Part shown: piece after piece, positions 45,625 to 55,100 of the stretch
How the letters are laid out: each line of letters begins with the position of its first letter
Position numbering within the stretch: position 1 is the first letter of the stretch
Source of the DNA: Bradyrhizobium elkanii USDA 76
Lineage (GTDB): Bacteria > Pseudomonadota > Alphaproteobacteria > Rhizobiales > Xanthobacteraceae
DNA: 64,000 nt
Direction: 5' to 3'
Assembly (NCBI RefSeq): GCF_023278185.1
Contig: NZ_CP066356.1
Location: forward strand, 1,480,001 to 1,544,000
Made by a program: the position numbers and the translations under genes
The notes under the pieces: model-generated
The model's input: the letters and a program-made list of their open reading frames with translations, nothing else
The model's database searches: none
What the model was told of the DNA's origin: nothing

Positions 45625-46992
45625 TCACGAAGCTTCCTGCGGAATTGCGGATGGTGATTCCTCGCCCTTGAGCTCCTCGAGGCTGCGATGCCGCGGCTCG
45701 ATGCCGAGCGCCCATACGGTGATGATCTGCACGACGAGCAGTCCGATCATCAGGGCCATCACGCCGGCGACGCCGCGCGCTTCGAACAGCATCACGACCA
45801 GGAATGGTGTCACGATGGTGGCACCTCGACCGAGTGTGTTGACTATGCCGGATGCCCGCAGCCGCACTTCGGTCGGGAACAGTTCGGGAATATAGATGCC
45901 GAACAACAGCGCGACCAAGACGTAGATCGGCACGGTCAGCGCGAAGCCGACGGCCGGCAGCAGGAACGGATCCGAGATCATCGGATAGATGACGCCGAGG
46001 ATGATCGAGATCAGCGATGCGCCGATGATCGTGGGCTTGCGGCCCCAGCGGTCGGCGGTCAGGGCGCCGATCGCAGAGCCGATCGGTGCGCCAAGCGCCA
46101 TCAGCAGCGAGTAGCCGAACGAGGTCGCGACGGACAGGCCCTGCTTGATGAAGAACACCGGCAGCCAGGTCACGAAACCGTAGAGCAGCGTATTGATGGT
46201 AATCAGGCATACCGCGCCGACGATCATGCGGGACAGCAGCGGCGCAGCGAACAGCGTGGCGAGATCGGGCGACACCGGTGCCGGCGTTGCAGCCGCGGGC
46301 GCCGGCAAGGGCTGACCCTGGGAAGCTTCCTTCTCGATCGCCTGCATCAGCGCCTCGGCCTCGGCGGTGCGTCCCACCGCCTCCAGCCAGCGCGGCGACT
46401 CCGGCAGCGACTTGCGCAGGTACCAGACGATCAAGGCGCCGACGCCGCCCAGCACGAACATCGCGCGCCAGCCGAATTGCGGGACGACGACCGATGCGAC
46501 CAGCAGTGCGATGGGCAGGCCGGTCACGACGCAGACGGCGGTGAAGCCGAGCCACTTGCCGCGGCTCCGGGCCGGCACGAACTCGGTCATCGTGGAGTAG
46601 CCGACAACATTTTCGGCGCCGAGACCGACGCCCATCACGAAACGGCAGGCAATCAGAAAGGCCATGTTTGGCGCAAACGCCGCCGCCAGGGACGCGATGC
46701 CGAACAGCAGCAGATTGAATTGGTAAGTGAAACGCCGTCCGTAACGGTCGCCGAGGAAGCCGGTGCCGAAAGATCCGAGCATCATGCCGACGAAGGTTGC
46801 GGAGATGAACGCGGCGTTTTGGGCGAGCGTCGAGAACCCGGTTTTCAGCGTCACGCCGAGCACGGTGCCGGCGATATAGATGTCGAAACCGTCGAAGAAC
46901 ATTCCGATCCCGATCAGGATCATGATCCGGCGATGGAATGGTCCGATCGGTAGCCGATCGAGGCGGCTCCCGGCATTGACCGATGTCGACAT
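45625..46992 (-). CDS. MFS transporter, aromatic-acid/sugar porter type
   Basis: 455 aa from ATG at 46992, with 12 transmembrane helices and a long central loop (about 200-235, acidic and Ala/Pro-rich). The MFS signature GFLGDRYGRRFTYQ is after helix 2, and the related GALTADRWGRKPTIIG is in the second half. The opening IGMFFDGFDIYIAGTVLG is typical of aromatic-acid and dicarboxylate porters of this family. It probably imports the substrate or an acid product of the neighbouring nitrilase and dehydrogenase. Confidence 0.88.
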   Translation of the reverse strand: MSTSVNAGSRLDRLPIGPFHRRIMILIGIGMFFDGFDIYIAGTVLGVTLKTGFSTLAQNAAFISATFVGMMLGSFGTGFLGDRYGRRFTYQFNLLLFGIASLAAAFAPNMAFLIACRFVMGVGLGAENVVGYSTMTEFVPARSRGKWLGFTAVCVVTGLPIALLVASVVVPQFGWRAMFVLGGVGALIVWYLRKSLPESPRWLEAVGRTAEAEALMQAIEKEASQGQPLPAPAAATPAPVSPDLATLFAAPLLSRMIVGAVCLITINTLLYGFVTWLPVFFIKQGLSVATSFGYSLLMALGAPIGSAIGALTADRWGRKPTIIGASLISIILGVIYPMISDPFLLPAVGFALTVPIYVLVALLFGIYIPELFPTEVRLRASGIVNTLGRGATIVTPFLVVMLFEARGVAGVMALMIGLLVVQIITVWALGIEPRHRSLEELKGEESPSAIPQEAS

Positions 46993-47070
46993 ATGCGCTC
47001 TCCCCTTGACTGTTTCCTCGGTGATGCGGCCCGCCATCTGTGGGCGGTTTGCCGCTTTGCTCGACTGCGG

Positions 47071-47176
47071 CTAGAGCGTTTTCGAGCGAAGTGGATACCG
47101 GTTCGCGTGAAGAAAACGCGTCAAAACAAGAATCTAGAGCCCCGTTCCGATTCCATCGGAACGGGAAAAGCTCTAG
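47071..47176. repeat. dispersed palindromic repeat, family A
   Basis: CTAGAGCGTTTTCGAGCGAA, GGTTCGCGTGAAGAAAACGCG, then CCGTTCCGAT-TCC-ATCGGAACGG hairpin and CTCTAG. It lies between the MFS start and the aldehyde dehydrogenase stop on the minus strand and touches the dehydrogenase stop codon at 47173. Confidence 0.8.
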
Positions 47177-48702
47177 TTCAACCGGCGCTGGCTGGCCGTG
47201 TCGCGGTACCAATCGAACGGCTGTTCGTGGGTCGCGACCATCACGCTCTTGGTGTTGAAATGGTCGTCGAAGCTCTCGGTGCCGCATTCCCGGCCGATGC
47301 CGGAATCGTCGACGCCGCCCCAGGGCGAGGCCGGATCGAGCCGGTGGTGATCGTTGATCCAGACGATCCCGGCCTTGACCGCGGCGGCCACGCGATGCGC
47401 GCGCGCGACGTCGCGGGTGCGAATGGCGGCGGCGAGGCCAAAGGGCGAATCGTTGGCGAGCCGGAGCGCGTCGGCCTCGTCCTTGAAGGGCGTCACCGAG
47501 GTGAAGGGGCCGAACACCTCCTCCTGGAAGATCCGCATGTCGGATTTGACGTCGGCAAACACGGTCGGTTCGACGAAATAGCCGTTGTCGTGGCCCGCGA
47601 CCTTTGCGGCCACGCCGCCGGTGAGCAGCCGCGCGCCGTCTTCATGACCGTAGCGCGCATAGCTGAGAACGCGGTCGCGCTGGCGTGCCGAGATCACCGG
47701 CCCAAGCTGCGTGTTCGGATCGAACGGATCGCCAATGCGGATGGTGCGGGTCTTGGCCTGCAGCTTTTCGACGAACTCGTCGTAGATCGAGGCCTGCACG
47801 ATATGGCGCGACGCGCAAACGCAGGTTTGGCCGGCGCCGATGAAGGCGCCGAACGCGGCATAGTTGACGGCGCGGTCGACGTCGAAATCGTCGAATATCA
47901 TCACCGGCGTCTTGCCGCCGAGCTCCATGGTCTGGTGCGCGAACACCTTCGCCGCGGCGCTGCCCGCGATGCGGCCTGCTTCGGTCCCGCCGGTCAGCAC
48001 AAGCTTGTTGATGTCGCCATGCTCGGCGAGCATCTTGCCGGCGCTCTGGCCGAGGCCAAGCACGATGTTGAAGACGCCGGGAGGCAGTCCGGCCTCGCTG
48101 AAGATCTGGGCGAGCTTCAGTGTCGTCAGCGGCGTATATTCCGACGGCTTGACCACGGTGACGCATCCGGTCGCCAGCACGACGGCAAGCGACTTGCACA
48201 GGATCATGAGCGGGTGATTGAAGGGCGTGCAGTTCGCGACGATTCCGATCGGCGTGCGCAGGGTGTAGTTCAGATACGCGCCTTCGACCGGGATGACGGA
48301 ATCGCGGCGCGACAGCGCCAGTCCGGCGAAGTAGCGGAAGAAATCCGGCAGGCGCGACAGCTGCGCGCGGGTTTCGTTGACCGGACGGCCGTTGTTCAAC
48401 GTCTCCAGCCGGTACAGCGTGTCGAGATTGGCCTCGAACGCGTCGGCGAGCCTGTTGACGAGCCGGGCGCGCGCCCTCGTGTCCATCCCGCCCCACGCCT
48501 TGCCTTCGAATGCAGCGCGAGCGCTCTTCATCGCACGGTCGATATCCGCGGCGGTCGAATTCGGAATGCGGGCGATGACGTCGCCGGTCGCGGGATTGCG
48601 GACGTCGAGCATCTCGCCGTCTCCGGCCTCGACCTCGCGTCCGTCGATGAAGTTGCCGTGGATCTCGACGTCGATCGTCGCGGGCTTCGACGGAATGTTC
48701 AT
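47173..48702 (-). CDS. NAD(P)-dependent aldehyde dehydrogenase
   Basis: 509 aa. The catalytic Cys is in GQTCVCASR (near residue 295), the general base Glu in MELGGKTP (near 261), and the cofactor-binding motif is LTGGTEAGRIAGS (near 237). The N-terminus GNFIDGREVEAGDGEM and the oxyanion Asn in NCTPFNHP are also present. It oxidises an aldehyde to an acid. The ATG overlaps the GntR stop by 4 nt, so regulator and enzyme are translationally coupled. Substrate is unknown; context suggests a catabolic aldehyde. Confidence 0.93.
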   Translation of the reverse strand: MNIPSKPATIDVEIHGNFIDGREVEAGDGEMLDVRNPATGDVIARIPNSTAADIDRAMKSARAAFEGKAWGGMDTRARARLVNRLADAFEANLDTLYRLETLNNGRPVNETRAQLSRLPDFFRYFAGLALSRRDSVIPVEGAYLNYTLRTPIGIVANCTPFNHPLMILCKSLAVVLATGCVTVVKPSEYTPLTTLKLAQIFSEAGLPPGVFNIVLGLGQSAGKMLAEHGDINKLVLTGGTEAGRIAGSAAAKVFAHQTMELGGKTPVMIFDDFDVDRAVNYAAFGAFIGAGQTCVCASRHIVQASIYDEFVEKLQAKTRTIRIGDPFDPNTQLGPVISARQRDRVLSYARYGHEDGARLLTGGVAAKVAGHDNGYFVEPTVFADVKSDMRIFQEEVFGPFTSVTPFKDEADALRLANDSPFGLAAAIRTRDVARAHRVAAAVKAGIVWINDHHRLDPASPWGGVDDSGIGRECGTESFDDHFNTKSVMVATHEQPFDWYRDTASQRRLN

Positions 48703-49373
48703 GATGACCTCTCTTCGACGATGACGGCGTTGCGCTTGAGTGCCGGCAGCACGCGCTTCTCGGTCGCCGCGATGTGAGCCTTGATGATGCGGGCCGCGGT
48801 GCGTGCCTCGCGCTGCTGCATGGCGTCGATCAATGCGACATGCTCGGCCACGAGCTTCGCCGGGTCGTGGCCCTTGAGATTGGAGACGCTGACGCGCACC
48901 AGCCGATCGGCCTGGCCGATCAGGTCGCAGAGCGTGGTCGCCATGCGGCGGTTGCCCGACGCGTGCGCCAGCGCCGAGTGGAAGCCGCGATTGTAGGTGA
49001 TGAAGTCCTCATGGCTGCCGGAGAAGCGGCGGAATTCATCGAGTGATTTCAGGATGCTGTCGGGCGCGCTCTCGATTGCTTCGGCGACGCAGGCCGGTTC
49101 GAGCGCAAGGCGGAAGCGCAGCAGATCGCGGGCGTCGGACAGCGAGATCGGATTGACCCGGTAGCCCTGGCGGGGCTGCACCGTCACGAGGTGCTCGCGC
49201 TCGAGCCGCAGCAGGGCGTCCCGGACCGGCTGCCGGCTGACGGCGTAACGCTCCGCCAGATCCTGCTCTCGTATTTCATCACCGGGAGCAAGCTGACATG
49301 ATAAAATATCAGATCGCAGGTTTTCGTAGATATTCTCGCGGAGAAGTATCATTTCATTGGGTCTCCTGCCCAA
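48699..49373 (-). CDS. GntR-family (FadR/FCD) transcriptional regulator
   Basis: 224 aa. The N-terminal winged HTH (about 10-75) has ENIYENLRSDILSCQLAPGD and the recognition helix YAVSRQPVRDALLRLE. The C-terminal FCD ligand domain (about 90-210) includes YNRGFHSALAHASGNRR and AEHVALIDAMQQRE with metal-binding His. Such proteins bind organic acids. The first ~30 codons are more A/T-rich than the rest. It is divergent from the hydrolase-fold gene at 49508, and several A/T palindromes lie near its start, which suggests autoregulation. Confidence 0.93.
   Translation of the reverse strand: MGRRPNEMILLRENIYENLRSDILSCQLAPGDEIREQDLAERYAVSRQPVRDALLRLEREHLVTVQPRQGYRVNPISLSDARDLLRFRLALEPACVAEAIESAPDSILKSLDEFRRFSGSHEDFITYNRGFHSALAHASGNRRMATTLCDLIGQADRLVRVSVSNLKGHDPAKLVAEHVALIDAMQQREARTAARIIKAHIAATEKRVLPALKRNAVIVEERSS
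49299..49311. promoter_or_regulatory. palindrome inside the GntR 5' coding region
   Basis: TGATA-AAA-TATCA, about 62-75 bp inside the coding sequence. It is related in sequence to the palindromes at 49387 and 49430 and may be a downstream operator. Confidence 0.3.
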
Positions 49374-49386
49374 TAAAATGCAGTTT

Positions 49387-49398
49387 GTGAAATATCAC
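49387..49398. promoter_or_regulatory. candidate GntR operator
   Basis: GTGAAATATCAC, arms GTGA / TCAC, 14 bp upstream of the GntR start in the divergent promoter region. Confidence 0.35.
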
Positions 49399-49429
49399 GT
49401 CAAGCTGAAATCCTTGAAATCCGGGTGAT

Positions 49430-49441
49430 TTGATTTATCAA
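49430..49441. promoter_or_regulatory. candidate GntR operator
   Basis: TTGATTTATCAA, arms TTGAT / ATCAA with a 2-bp centre, between the divergent GntR and hydrolase-fold genes. The spacer is too short for a FixK/FNR site. Confidence 0.38.
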
Positions 49442-49507
49442 TCGTCCGCAGGGGCGCTTCGGAGCCCCGATGCGAGAATTTCGGACGCGATTTGAAAGAG
49501 AGCGACG

Positions 49508-50302
49508 ATGGACAGGCTTTTGGCCAACCGCACAGTCAACGCAGCCCAGTCGGGCGAGGGGCCGCCGCTGGTGCTGTTTCACTCGCTGCTGTCGGATCGC
49601 GCGAGCTTCGATGCAATCGTGCCGGAGCTTGCCCGGTCGTTTCGGACCATTGTGCCGGAACTACCGGGATTCGGCCGGTCGAGCGCGGCCGAGGGGGGCC
49701 TTGCCGCAATTGCCGACCGGATGGCGGACGCGGTGCATGATGCGGCTGATGGCGCGCCGGCCATCGTGCTCGGCAATGGGTATGGCGGGTTCGTCGCGCT
49801 GCAGATGGCGATCCGCCACCCGGCGATCGCGAGCCGGCTGATCCTCGCCGACAGCGGTGCGGCATTCTCCGAGCCGGGCCGCGAGGCGTTTCGCAACATG
49901 GCCAGGGTTTCACGCGAGAAGGGGCTCGCCGCGATCACCGACATTGCAATGCGCCGGCTGTTCGCACCGGATTTCCAGGCACAGCATCCCGCGCTGATGC
50001 AGGATCGCCGCGACGCATTCCTGCGCACCGATCTCAACGTGTTCTGCGCGGCCTGCGATGCGCTGGCGAGCCTCGATCTTCGTGCCGAATTGCGCAGCGT
50101 GACTATACCGACGCTCGTCGTGGTCGGCGAATATGACGAGGCAACGCCGCCGCCGATGTCATACGAATTGGCAGGCGGCCTGCCGAGAGCCAGGCTCAGG
50201 GTCATTCCGGGGTGTGCGCATGTCCCGCAACTGCAAGCGCCAAAACTGTTCCTCGATACGATCGGCGATTTCCTGGCGGTCAAGCATAACGCCCCCGCCT
50301 GA
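49508..50302 (+). CDS. alpha/beta-hydrolase-fold protein lacking the nucleophile
   Basis: 264 aa. The fold is clear: oxyanion strand LVLFHSLLSDRASFD, acid in VVGEYDEATPP and His in PGCAHVPQLQAP. At the nucleophile elbow, however, the sequence is LGNGYGGFVALQ, so the usual GxSxG serine is replaced by Gly (codon GGG near 49779). The protein may therefore not be a serine hydrolase; a binding or decarboxylase/lyase-like role is possible. It is divergent from the GntR-aldehyde dehydrogenase pair and probably belongs to the same catabolic cluster. Confidence 0.85.
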   Translation: MDRLLANRTVNAAQSGEGPPLVLFHSLLSDRASFDAIVPELARSFRTIVPELPGFGRSSAAEGGLAAIADRMADAVHDAADGAPAIVLGNGYGGFVALQMAIRHPAIASRLILADSGAAFSEPGREAFRNMARVSREKGLAAITDIAMRRLFAPDFQAQHPALMQDRRDAFLRTDLNVFCAACDALASLDLRAELRSVTIPTLVVVGEYDEATPPPMSYELAGGLPRARLRVIPGCAHVPQLQAPKLFLDTIGDFLAVKHNAPA

Positions 50303-50433
50303 GGCACGAGCACTGGGCTGGATCGCGCCGCGGGCCACGCGGTGGCGTGCCGACAATTTGGGCAGAACGCCCAGCTAATGCCGTTTGACGCGACAGCATC
50401 TCTGCCTAGTCTGACCGGAGACGGAGATGAAAC

Positions 50434-50919
50434 ATGCGAGCGATCCTTGATCACTGCACCGGCGGTCGCAGGCGCAGCTTGCCGGCCGGCACGGATTTCA
50501 TCGAGGAGGGCGGCAAGACCGGGCACCTGTTCGTGCTGCTCGAGGGCAAGGTGGAAGTCGTCAAGGGCGACAGCCTGGTGGCGGTCATCGACGAGCCCGG
50601 CGCGGTGTTCGGCGAGATGAGTGTGCTGCTCGACCGGGCGCACAGCGCCAAGGTGCGCACGGCCTCCGATTGCGTCCTGTACGAGTTCGACGATGCGGCC
50701 TCGTTCCTGCGCCAGCAGCCGGCGGTGGCGCTGCTGATCGCGCAGCTGCTGGCACAACGGCTTCATGTCGCCACGACCTATCTCGCCGACCTGATGCACC
50801 AATATGCCGATCACGGCACCCATCTGGCGATGGTCGGCGAGGTGCTGCAGAGCATGATCAACCTGCCACCGATGCAGGTCGCGCCAGGCTCGGATCGGCA
50901 ATCCGATCCAAGGATATGA
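50434..50919 (+). CDS. cyclic-nucleotide-binding domain protein without HTH
   Basis: 161 aa. One cNMP-binding (Crp-like) domain is present: PAGTDFIEEGGKTGHLFVLL, then the phosphate-binding cassette-like GAVFGEMSVLLDRAHSAKV (near 55-75), in which the RA/S positions are kept. The C-terminal helix is followed by ~25 residues and the protein ends with no helix-turn-helix. It may bind cAMP/cGMP or have lost binding. Its 3' end overlaps the convergent metallophosphoesterase gene by 62 nt. Confidence 0.85.
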   Translation: MRAILDHCTGGRRRSLPAGTDFIEEGGKTGHLFVLLEGKVEVVKGDSLVAVIDEPGAVFGEMSVLLDRAHSAKVRTASDCVLYEFDDAASFLRQQPAVALLIAQLLAQRLHVATTYLADLMHQYADHGTHLAMVGEVLQSMINLPPMQVAPGSDRQSDPRI

Positions 50920-51685
50920 GCCAGTCCGGCGCATCGCGCAGCGGCGCCGCCGGCCGCGACAGCGGCGCCTTGAGATCGATCATCTGCGCATCGCCGGCGG
51001 CGAGCCAGAACGCCTTGTCCTGCGCGAGATCGAGCACGATGTAGACCGGGGGCCGGCCGGGCTGCAGGCCGGTGTTGAACACCCAGGTCGCTCCGATCCG
51101 GTCGAACCACGAGCCGCTCTGGATGAACGGCGATTGATGCACATGGCCCGAGATCACCATCGCCGGATGGTGGCGCCCGATCCAGCCGAGCAGCTCGGCG
51201 TCGCCGAAGAAGCGCTTGCCGCCCCAGCTGGTCGGCGAATCCGCCGGCGGGGCGTGATGGACCCAGACCCAGCGCTTGTGCGGCATCGCGGCTGCGGCGC
51301 GAAGCTGCGCGTCGATCCGCGCCTTGACCAGCGGGCCGTCCCACCACGGGCACACCGTGAACAGCGTGTCGCCGATGGTCAGATTGTCGCCGTCGCAGGC
51401 GACGCCGAACTCCCTGATGCCCGCGACCCAGCGCGCGATCTTCTCGCCCTCCGGGTTGCGCTCGTCGAGGTCGTGATTGCCCGAGCAGAAGATCACCCGC
51501 GTGAGATCGGCGAGCCGCGACAGGTATTTCGTGACGACGACGATCTGGGCGCGGAAATCGACCGCCGAGCCGAGATTGAGCGCATCGCCGGCGAAGATCA
51601 CGAGATCGAATTGCGGTGCCGCCGCCAGCAGCCAGTCGAACTGCGGCAACGAGTAATGCAGGTCGGCGACGACAAGACAGCGCAT
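50858..51685 (-). CDS. metallophosphoesterase
   Basis: 275 aa from ATG at 51685; the longer frame upstream lacks family features. All calcineurin-like motifs are present: DLHY (D-x-H) near the N-terminus, FAGDALN, SGNHDLD, VHHAPP and SGHVHQSP. It needs two metal ions and hydrolyses phosphoester bonds of an unknown substrate. Its 3' end is antisense to the last 62 nt of the cyclic-nucleotide-binding protein gene, which suggests mutual effects on expression. Confidence 0.88.
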   Translation of the reverse strand: MRCLVVADLHYSLPQFDWLLAAAPQFDLVIFAGDALNLGSAVDFRAQIVVVTKYLSRLADLTRVIFCSGNHDLDERNPEGEKIARWVAGIREFGVACDGDNLTIGDTLFTVCPWWDGPLVKARIDAQLRAAAAMPHKRWVWVHHAPPADSPTSWGGKRFFGDAELLGWIGRHHPAMVISGHVHQSPFIQSGSWFDRIGATWVFNTGLQPGRPPVYIVLDLAQDKAFWLAAGDAQMIDLKAPLSRPAAPLRDAPDWLISLDRIADPSLARPASVAG

Positions 51686-52146
51686 CGGTGAAATCCGAAT
51701 GCCCGGAAAACGGGCGGGGCCGCACGGCAATGAATTCAAACAAGCCGAATCGCAGCAAGATCTATGCCGCGCCGCGCGGATCCGACGCGACAGATGTTCG
51801 CAGTGTCCGGCGAGTCGTTGGTCCTGCTGGCGCGGCGGTGGAGCGCGAATTTCGAAGCGACTTGAATATTGCGCGGTTGTGCGCCGCTCAGGCAAGTGAG
51901 GTGAGCGCGCCTGTCAGGCTCCCTCTCCCCCTGCGGGAGAGGGTGGGGAGAGGGGGGCCCCGGGCGAGATTCTTGCGATGAGTGTCGGTCTCACAGTCTC
52001 GGCCGCGCCGTTCTGCAAATGGAGAGAGCACGTCGTGTGGCACCCCTCTCCCCAACCCTCCCCCGCAAGGGGAGAGGGAGCCCTTCCGCCGGTGCGTCCC
52101 TTACGGGAGCGCGAGACAGCACACGCGCTGCATCTCGCGCCGCTGC
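51686..52146. repeat. intergenic with family D repeats
   Basis: 461 bp between the metallophosphoesterase start and the histidine kinase stop. Two related elements lie in it, CTCCCTCTCCCCCTGCGGGA (about 51917-51955) and CCCCTCTCCCCAACCCTCCC ... GCAAGGGGAGAGGGAG (52042-52083). They form hairpins and resemble the element at 26199. No convincing gene is seen. Confidence 0.55.
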
Positions 52147-55100
52147 TCACGCCCTTGCCGCGGCGTGGACGAAAGTCACCTCGATCAGCGTGCCGGTGCG
52201 GCCGCCGGTCCTGATCTGGAATTTGGCGCGATTGGCTTCGACCAGCGCCTTGGTCAGCGACAGGCTGACGCCGCCGGAGCCGGCCTGATCTGATGGCGTC
52301 GGCGCGCGGAACGGCTCGAGCGCCGCGGCGACCTCGTTGTCGTTGAGGCTCTGCCCGGTGTCGCGCACGCGCAGCATCACCTCGCCGAAATCCGACAGCG
52401 CGGTCGAGACGATCACCTGGCCGCCGGCATTGGCGAGATGGATCGAGTTGCCGATCAGGTTCAGCGTGATCTGGCGCAGCGCGCGGGCGTCGGCGACGAC
52501 AGGCGGCAGCGTGTGCGCGAGCGAGGTGCGGATGATGATGCGTTCGCGGTTGGCCTGCGGCTGCATCACCGCGACGCAGCTCTCCACCATCTCGTTGAGG
52601 TTCTGGCTGGCGAAGGCGAGGTCGAGCTTGCCGGTCTCGATCCGCGAGAGGTCGAGCAAATCGTTGACGATCGCGATCACCCGCTCGCCGGAGGCGCGGA
52701 TGTCCTTCATGTATTCGACATAGCGCTCGTTGCCGAGCGCACCGAAGCGCTCGCCGATCATCACCTCGGCGAAGCCGATGATGGCGTTGAGCGGCGTGCG
52801 CAGCTCGTGACTGATCCGCGCCAGCATGTCGGACTTGGCGTTGGCGGCGCGTTCGGCGAGCCGCCGCGCCTCGCGCAATTCGCCCTCGCTCTTCCTGGTC
52901 TGCGACAGATCGCGGAACACCGCGAAGAAGTTCGGCCCGTCGGCGCGGGTGCGGCCCATCGTCACCGACAGCGGGATGATGCCGCCCTGGCGGACGCGGC
53001 CGAGCGTCTCGCGGCCATGGTCGAGCAGGCTGGCGACGCCGGCCGATTTCAGGCTCGAGAGATAGTCGAAGATGCCGTGCTGGCTTTCCGGCGCGAACAG
53101 GTCGGCGAGCTTGCGGGTGACGAACTCGTCGCCGTCATAGCCGAACAGCGCCTCGGCGCTGCGGTTGCAGGAATGGATGTTGCCCTCGGCATCGAACATG
53201 ATGATGCCTTCGGCCGCGGTGTCGAGGATCGCGCCGAGCTCCTCGGCGTCGGCCTGGCCGGCCTGCGGCTCGGCCGGCGCAAGCAGCGGCTCGGCCGCAG
53301 GCTCCGGCTCGGACAGTGCGGCGGCGATCGCGGCATCCTCGTCCAGCGTGCGCGAGAAGATCAGCGCCAGCGCGGAATCGTCGTCCCAGGTGATGGTGTG
53401 CAGCCGCGCCTCCGCGGACACCGACTGCGCGCCGTGCTCGGTGCTCTGGTTCGCCGAGATCGTCACCGGCGTGCCGGTGCCCGACGTGCTGCTCGCCTGC
53501 GAGACGCCGGGCTCGACATAGAGCGCGTCGAGGCCGCCGGCGGCCTCCAGCGCGTGCAGGCTGTCATGGCCCATGCGTGCGAGGAAGGCGTGGTTGGCAT
53601 AGAGCAGGCGGTCGAGGCGGTAGATCAGGACGCCGACCGGCAACAGATCGAGCAGCGCGCGGTCGCGGCGGGAATCTGCGCGCGGCGCCGGCTCCGCCGC
53701 AGCCAGCCAGCTGGCCTTTGGTGTTTCCGCCGGCGGCTCCAGCTGCGCGACCGTCTGCTGCGATGCCGCCGCTGCTTCCTGCGGCGGTTCGCTGGCGGGC
53801 GGCGCTTCGGCGAGCGGCTCGGCCGGCACGCTGTCGTTCGTGGTCGCGGCGAGGCCGGCCTCGTTCTCGAGCCGCGCCGACAATTGGCGGGCGAGCTCGT
53901 TGAAGGCGTTGTTCTCGACCGGCGTCAGCGACGGCGGCCGGGTGTCGCCGGCGGGACGGAACGGCACCACATTCGGTGGCGGGTCGTGACGCACTTCGTG
54001 CGTTTCCTCGTGCGTTTCCACGGCGTGATCCGGATCGGCTCGGTGTGAAGTCTCTGCTGTTGTCGGCTCGGTCAATTCCTCGGGTGGTGCTATCGCGGTC
54101 GTGTCGGGCGGCGGCTCGGCGTGCGGCGGAGGATTGTCCGGCGGCGCGGCGGGCCCGGGCGGCGCATCGCTGCGCGGCGCCGGCGCGACATCGGCCGACA
54201 GCGATTTCGGCGCGACCGTGCCGCTGAAGAACTCATAGCGGCGCAATGCGGCGAGTCGCGCAAGCCCGTCGAGGTCGCGACACACACCAAAGCCGCGATA
54301 GCCGGCGAAATTCCGGGCACGATCGAACACCGGCAGCCCGGACAGTTCGACCGGCAGCCGGCCGCCGCCGTCGACCGGCCAGTACAGCGTGATGCCGCTC
54401 CAGGTGTCGTGGCTGGCGAACGCCTGCATCACGCGGCCTTCGGGATCGAGGCCAAAACTCTCGGCGATATCGCTCCAGAGCCGGCCGAAGCCGGCCGCGG
54501 TGTGCAGGCCGATCAGGCGGATGAATTCATCGGAGCCGAGCGAGAAGCGCGCCTCGTGGTCCATCTGCCACATGAAACGCAGCGGATGCCGCCGCACCGG
54601 CACCGGCTCGTCGAGCCAGGATGGCGGTGGCACCGGCGCCAATGTCGCGGGCTCCGGTTCGGCGGCAGACGCAGGCGTCTCAGCGACCGCATAAGGCGAG
54701 GGGGCGGGATCGGCCGGCGGCGCTGATGCTTCCGGCGCGTTTGCCGTCGCTTCTAGATCAGGCGCGGGCTCCGGCTCAGGTTGTTCGACCCGCGCCTCGG
54801 CGGGCACGTCGATCAGCGCTTCCGACAGCGGCTCCTCGACGGCGGGAGTTTCGTCGGGCGTGGTGTCGAGAGGCGCTGTCTCTGCGTGCGCCTGTTCTGC
54901 TGACGCGAGAGATGGAGCAAGGTCTGCAGGCACTTCGACCCGCGCTTCGATAGGCGCCTCGATCAGCGCTTCCGACAGCGGCTCCTCGACCGCGGCAGTT
55001 GCGTCGGGAGTGGTATCGAATGCCGCGGTCTCGACGGGCGCCGCTTCGACTGGCGCGGGAGATGAAGCTGCATCCGCAGAGTCCGGTTCCGTCGCGCTGA

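Noticed and set aside
49430..49441. TTGATTTATCAA as a FixK/FNR box
   Set aside because: The half-sites are right but the spacer is 2 bp and not 4, so it is better read as a GntR operator candidate.
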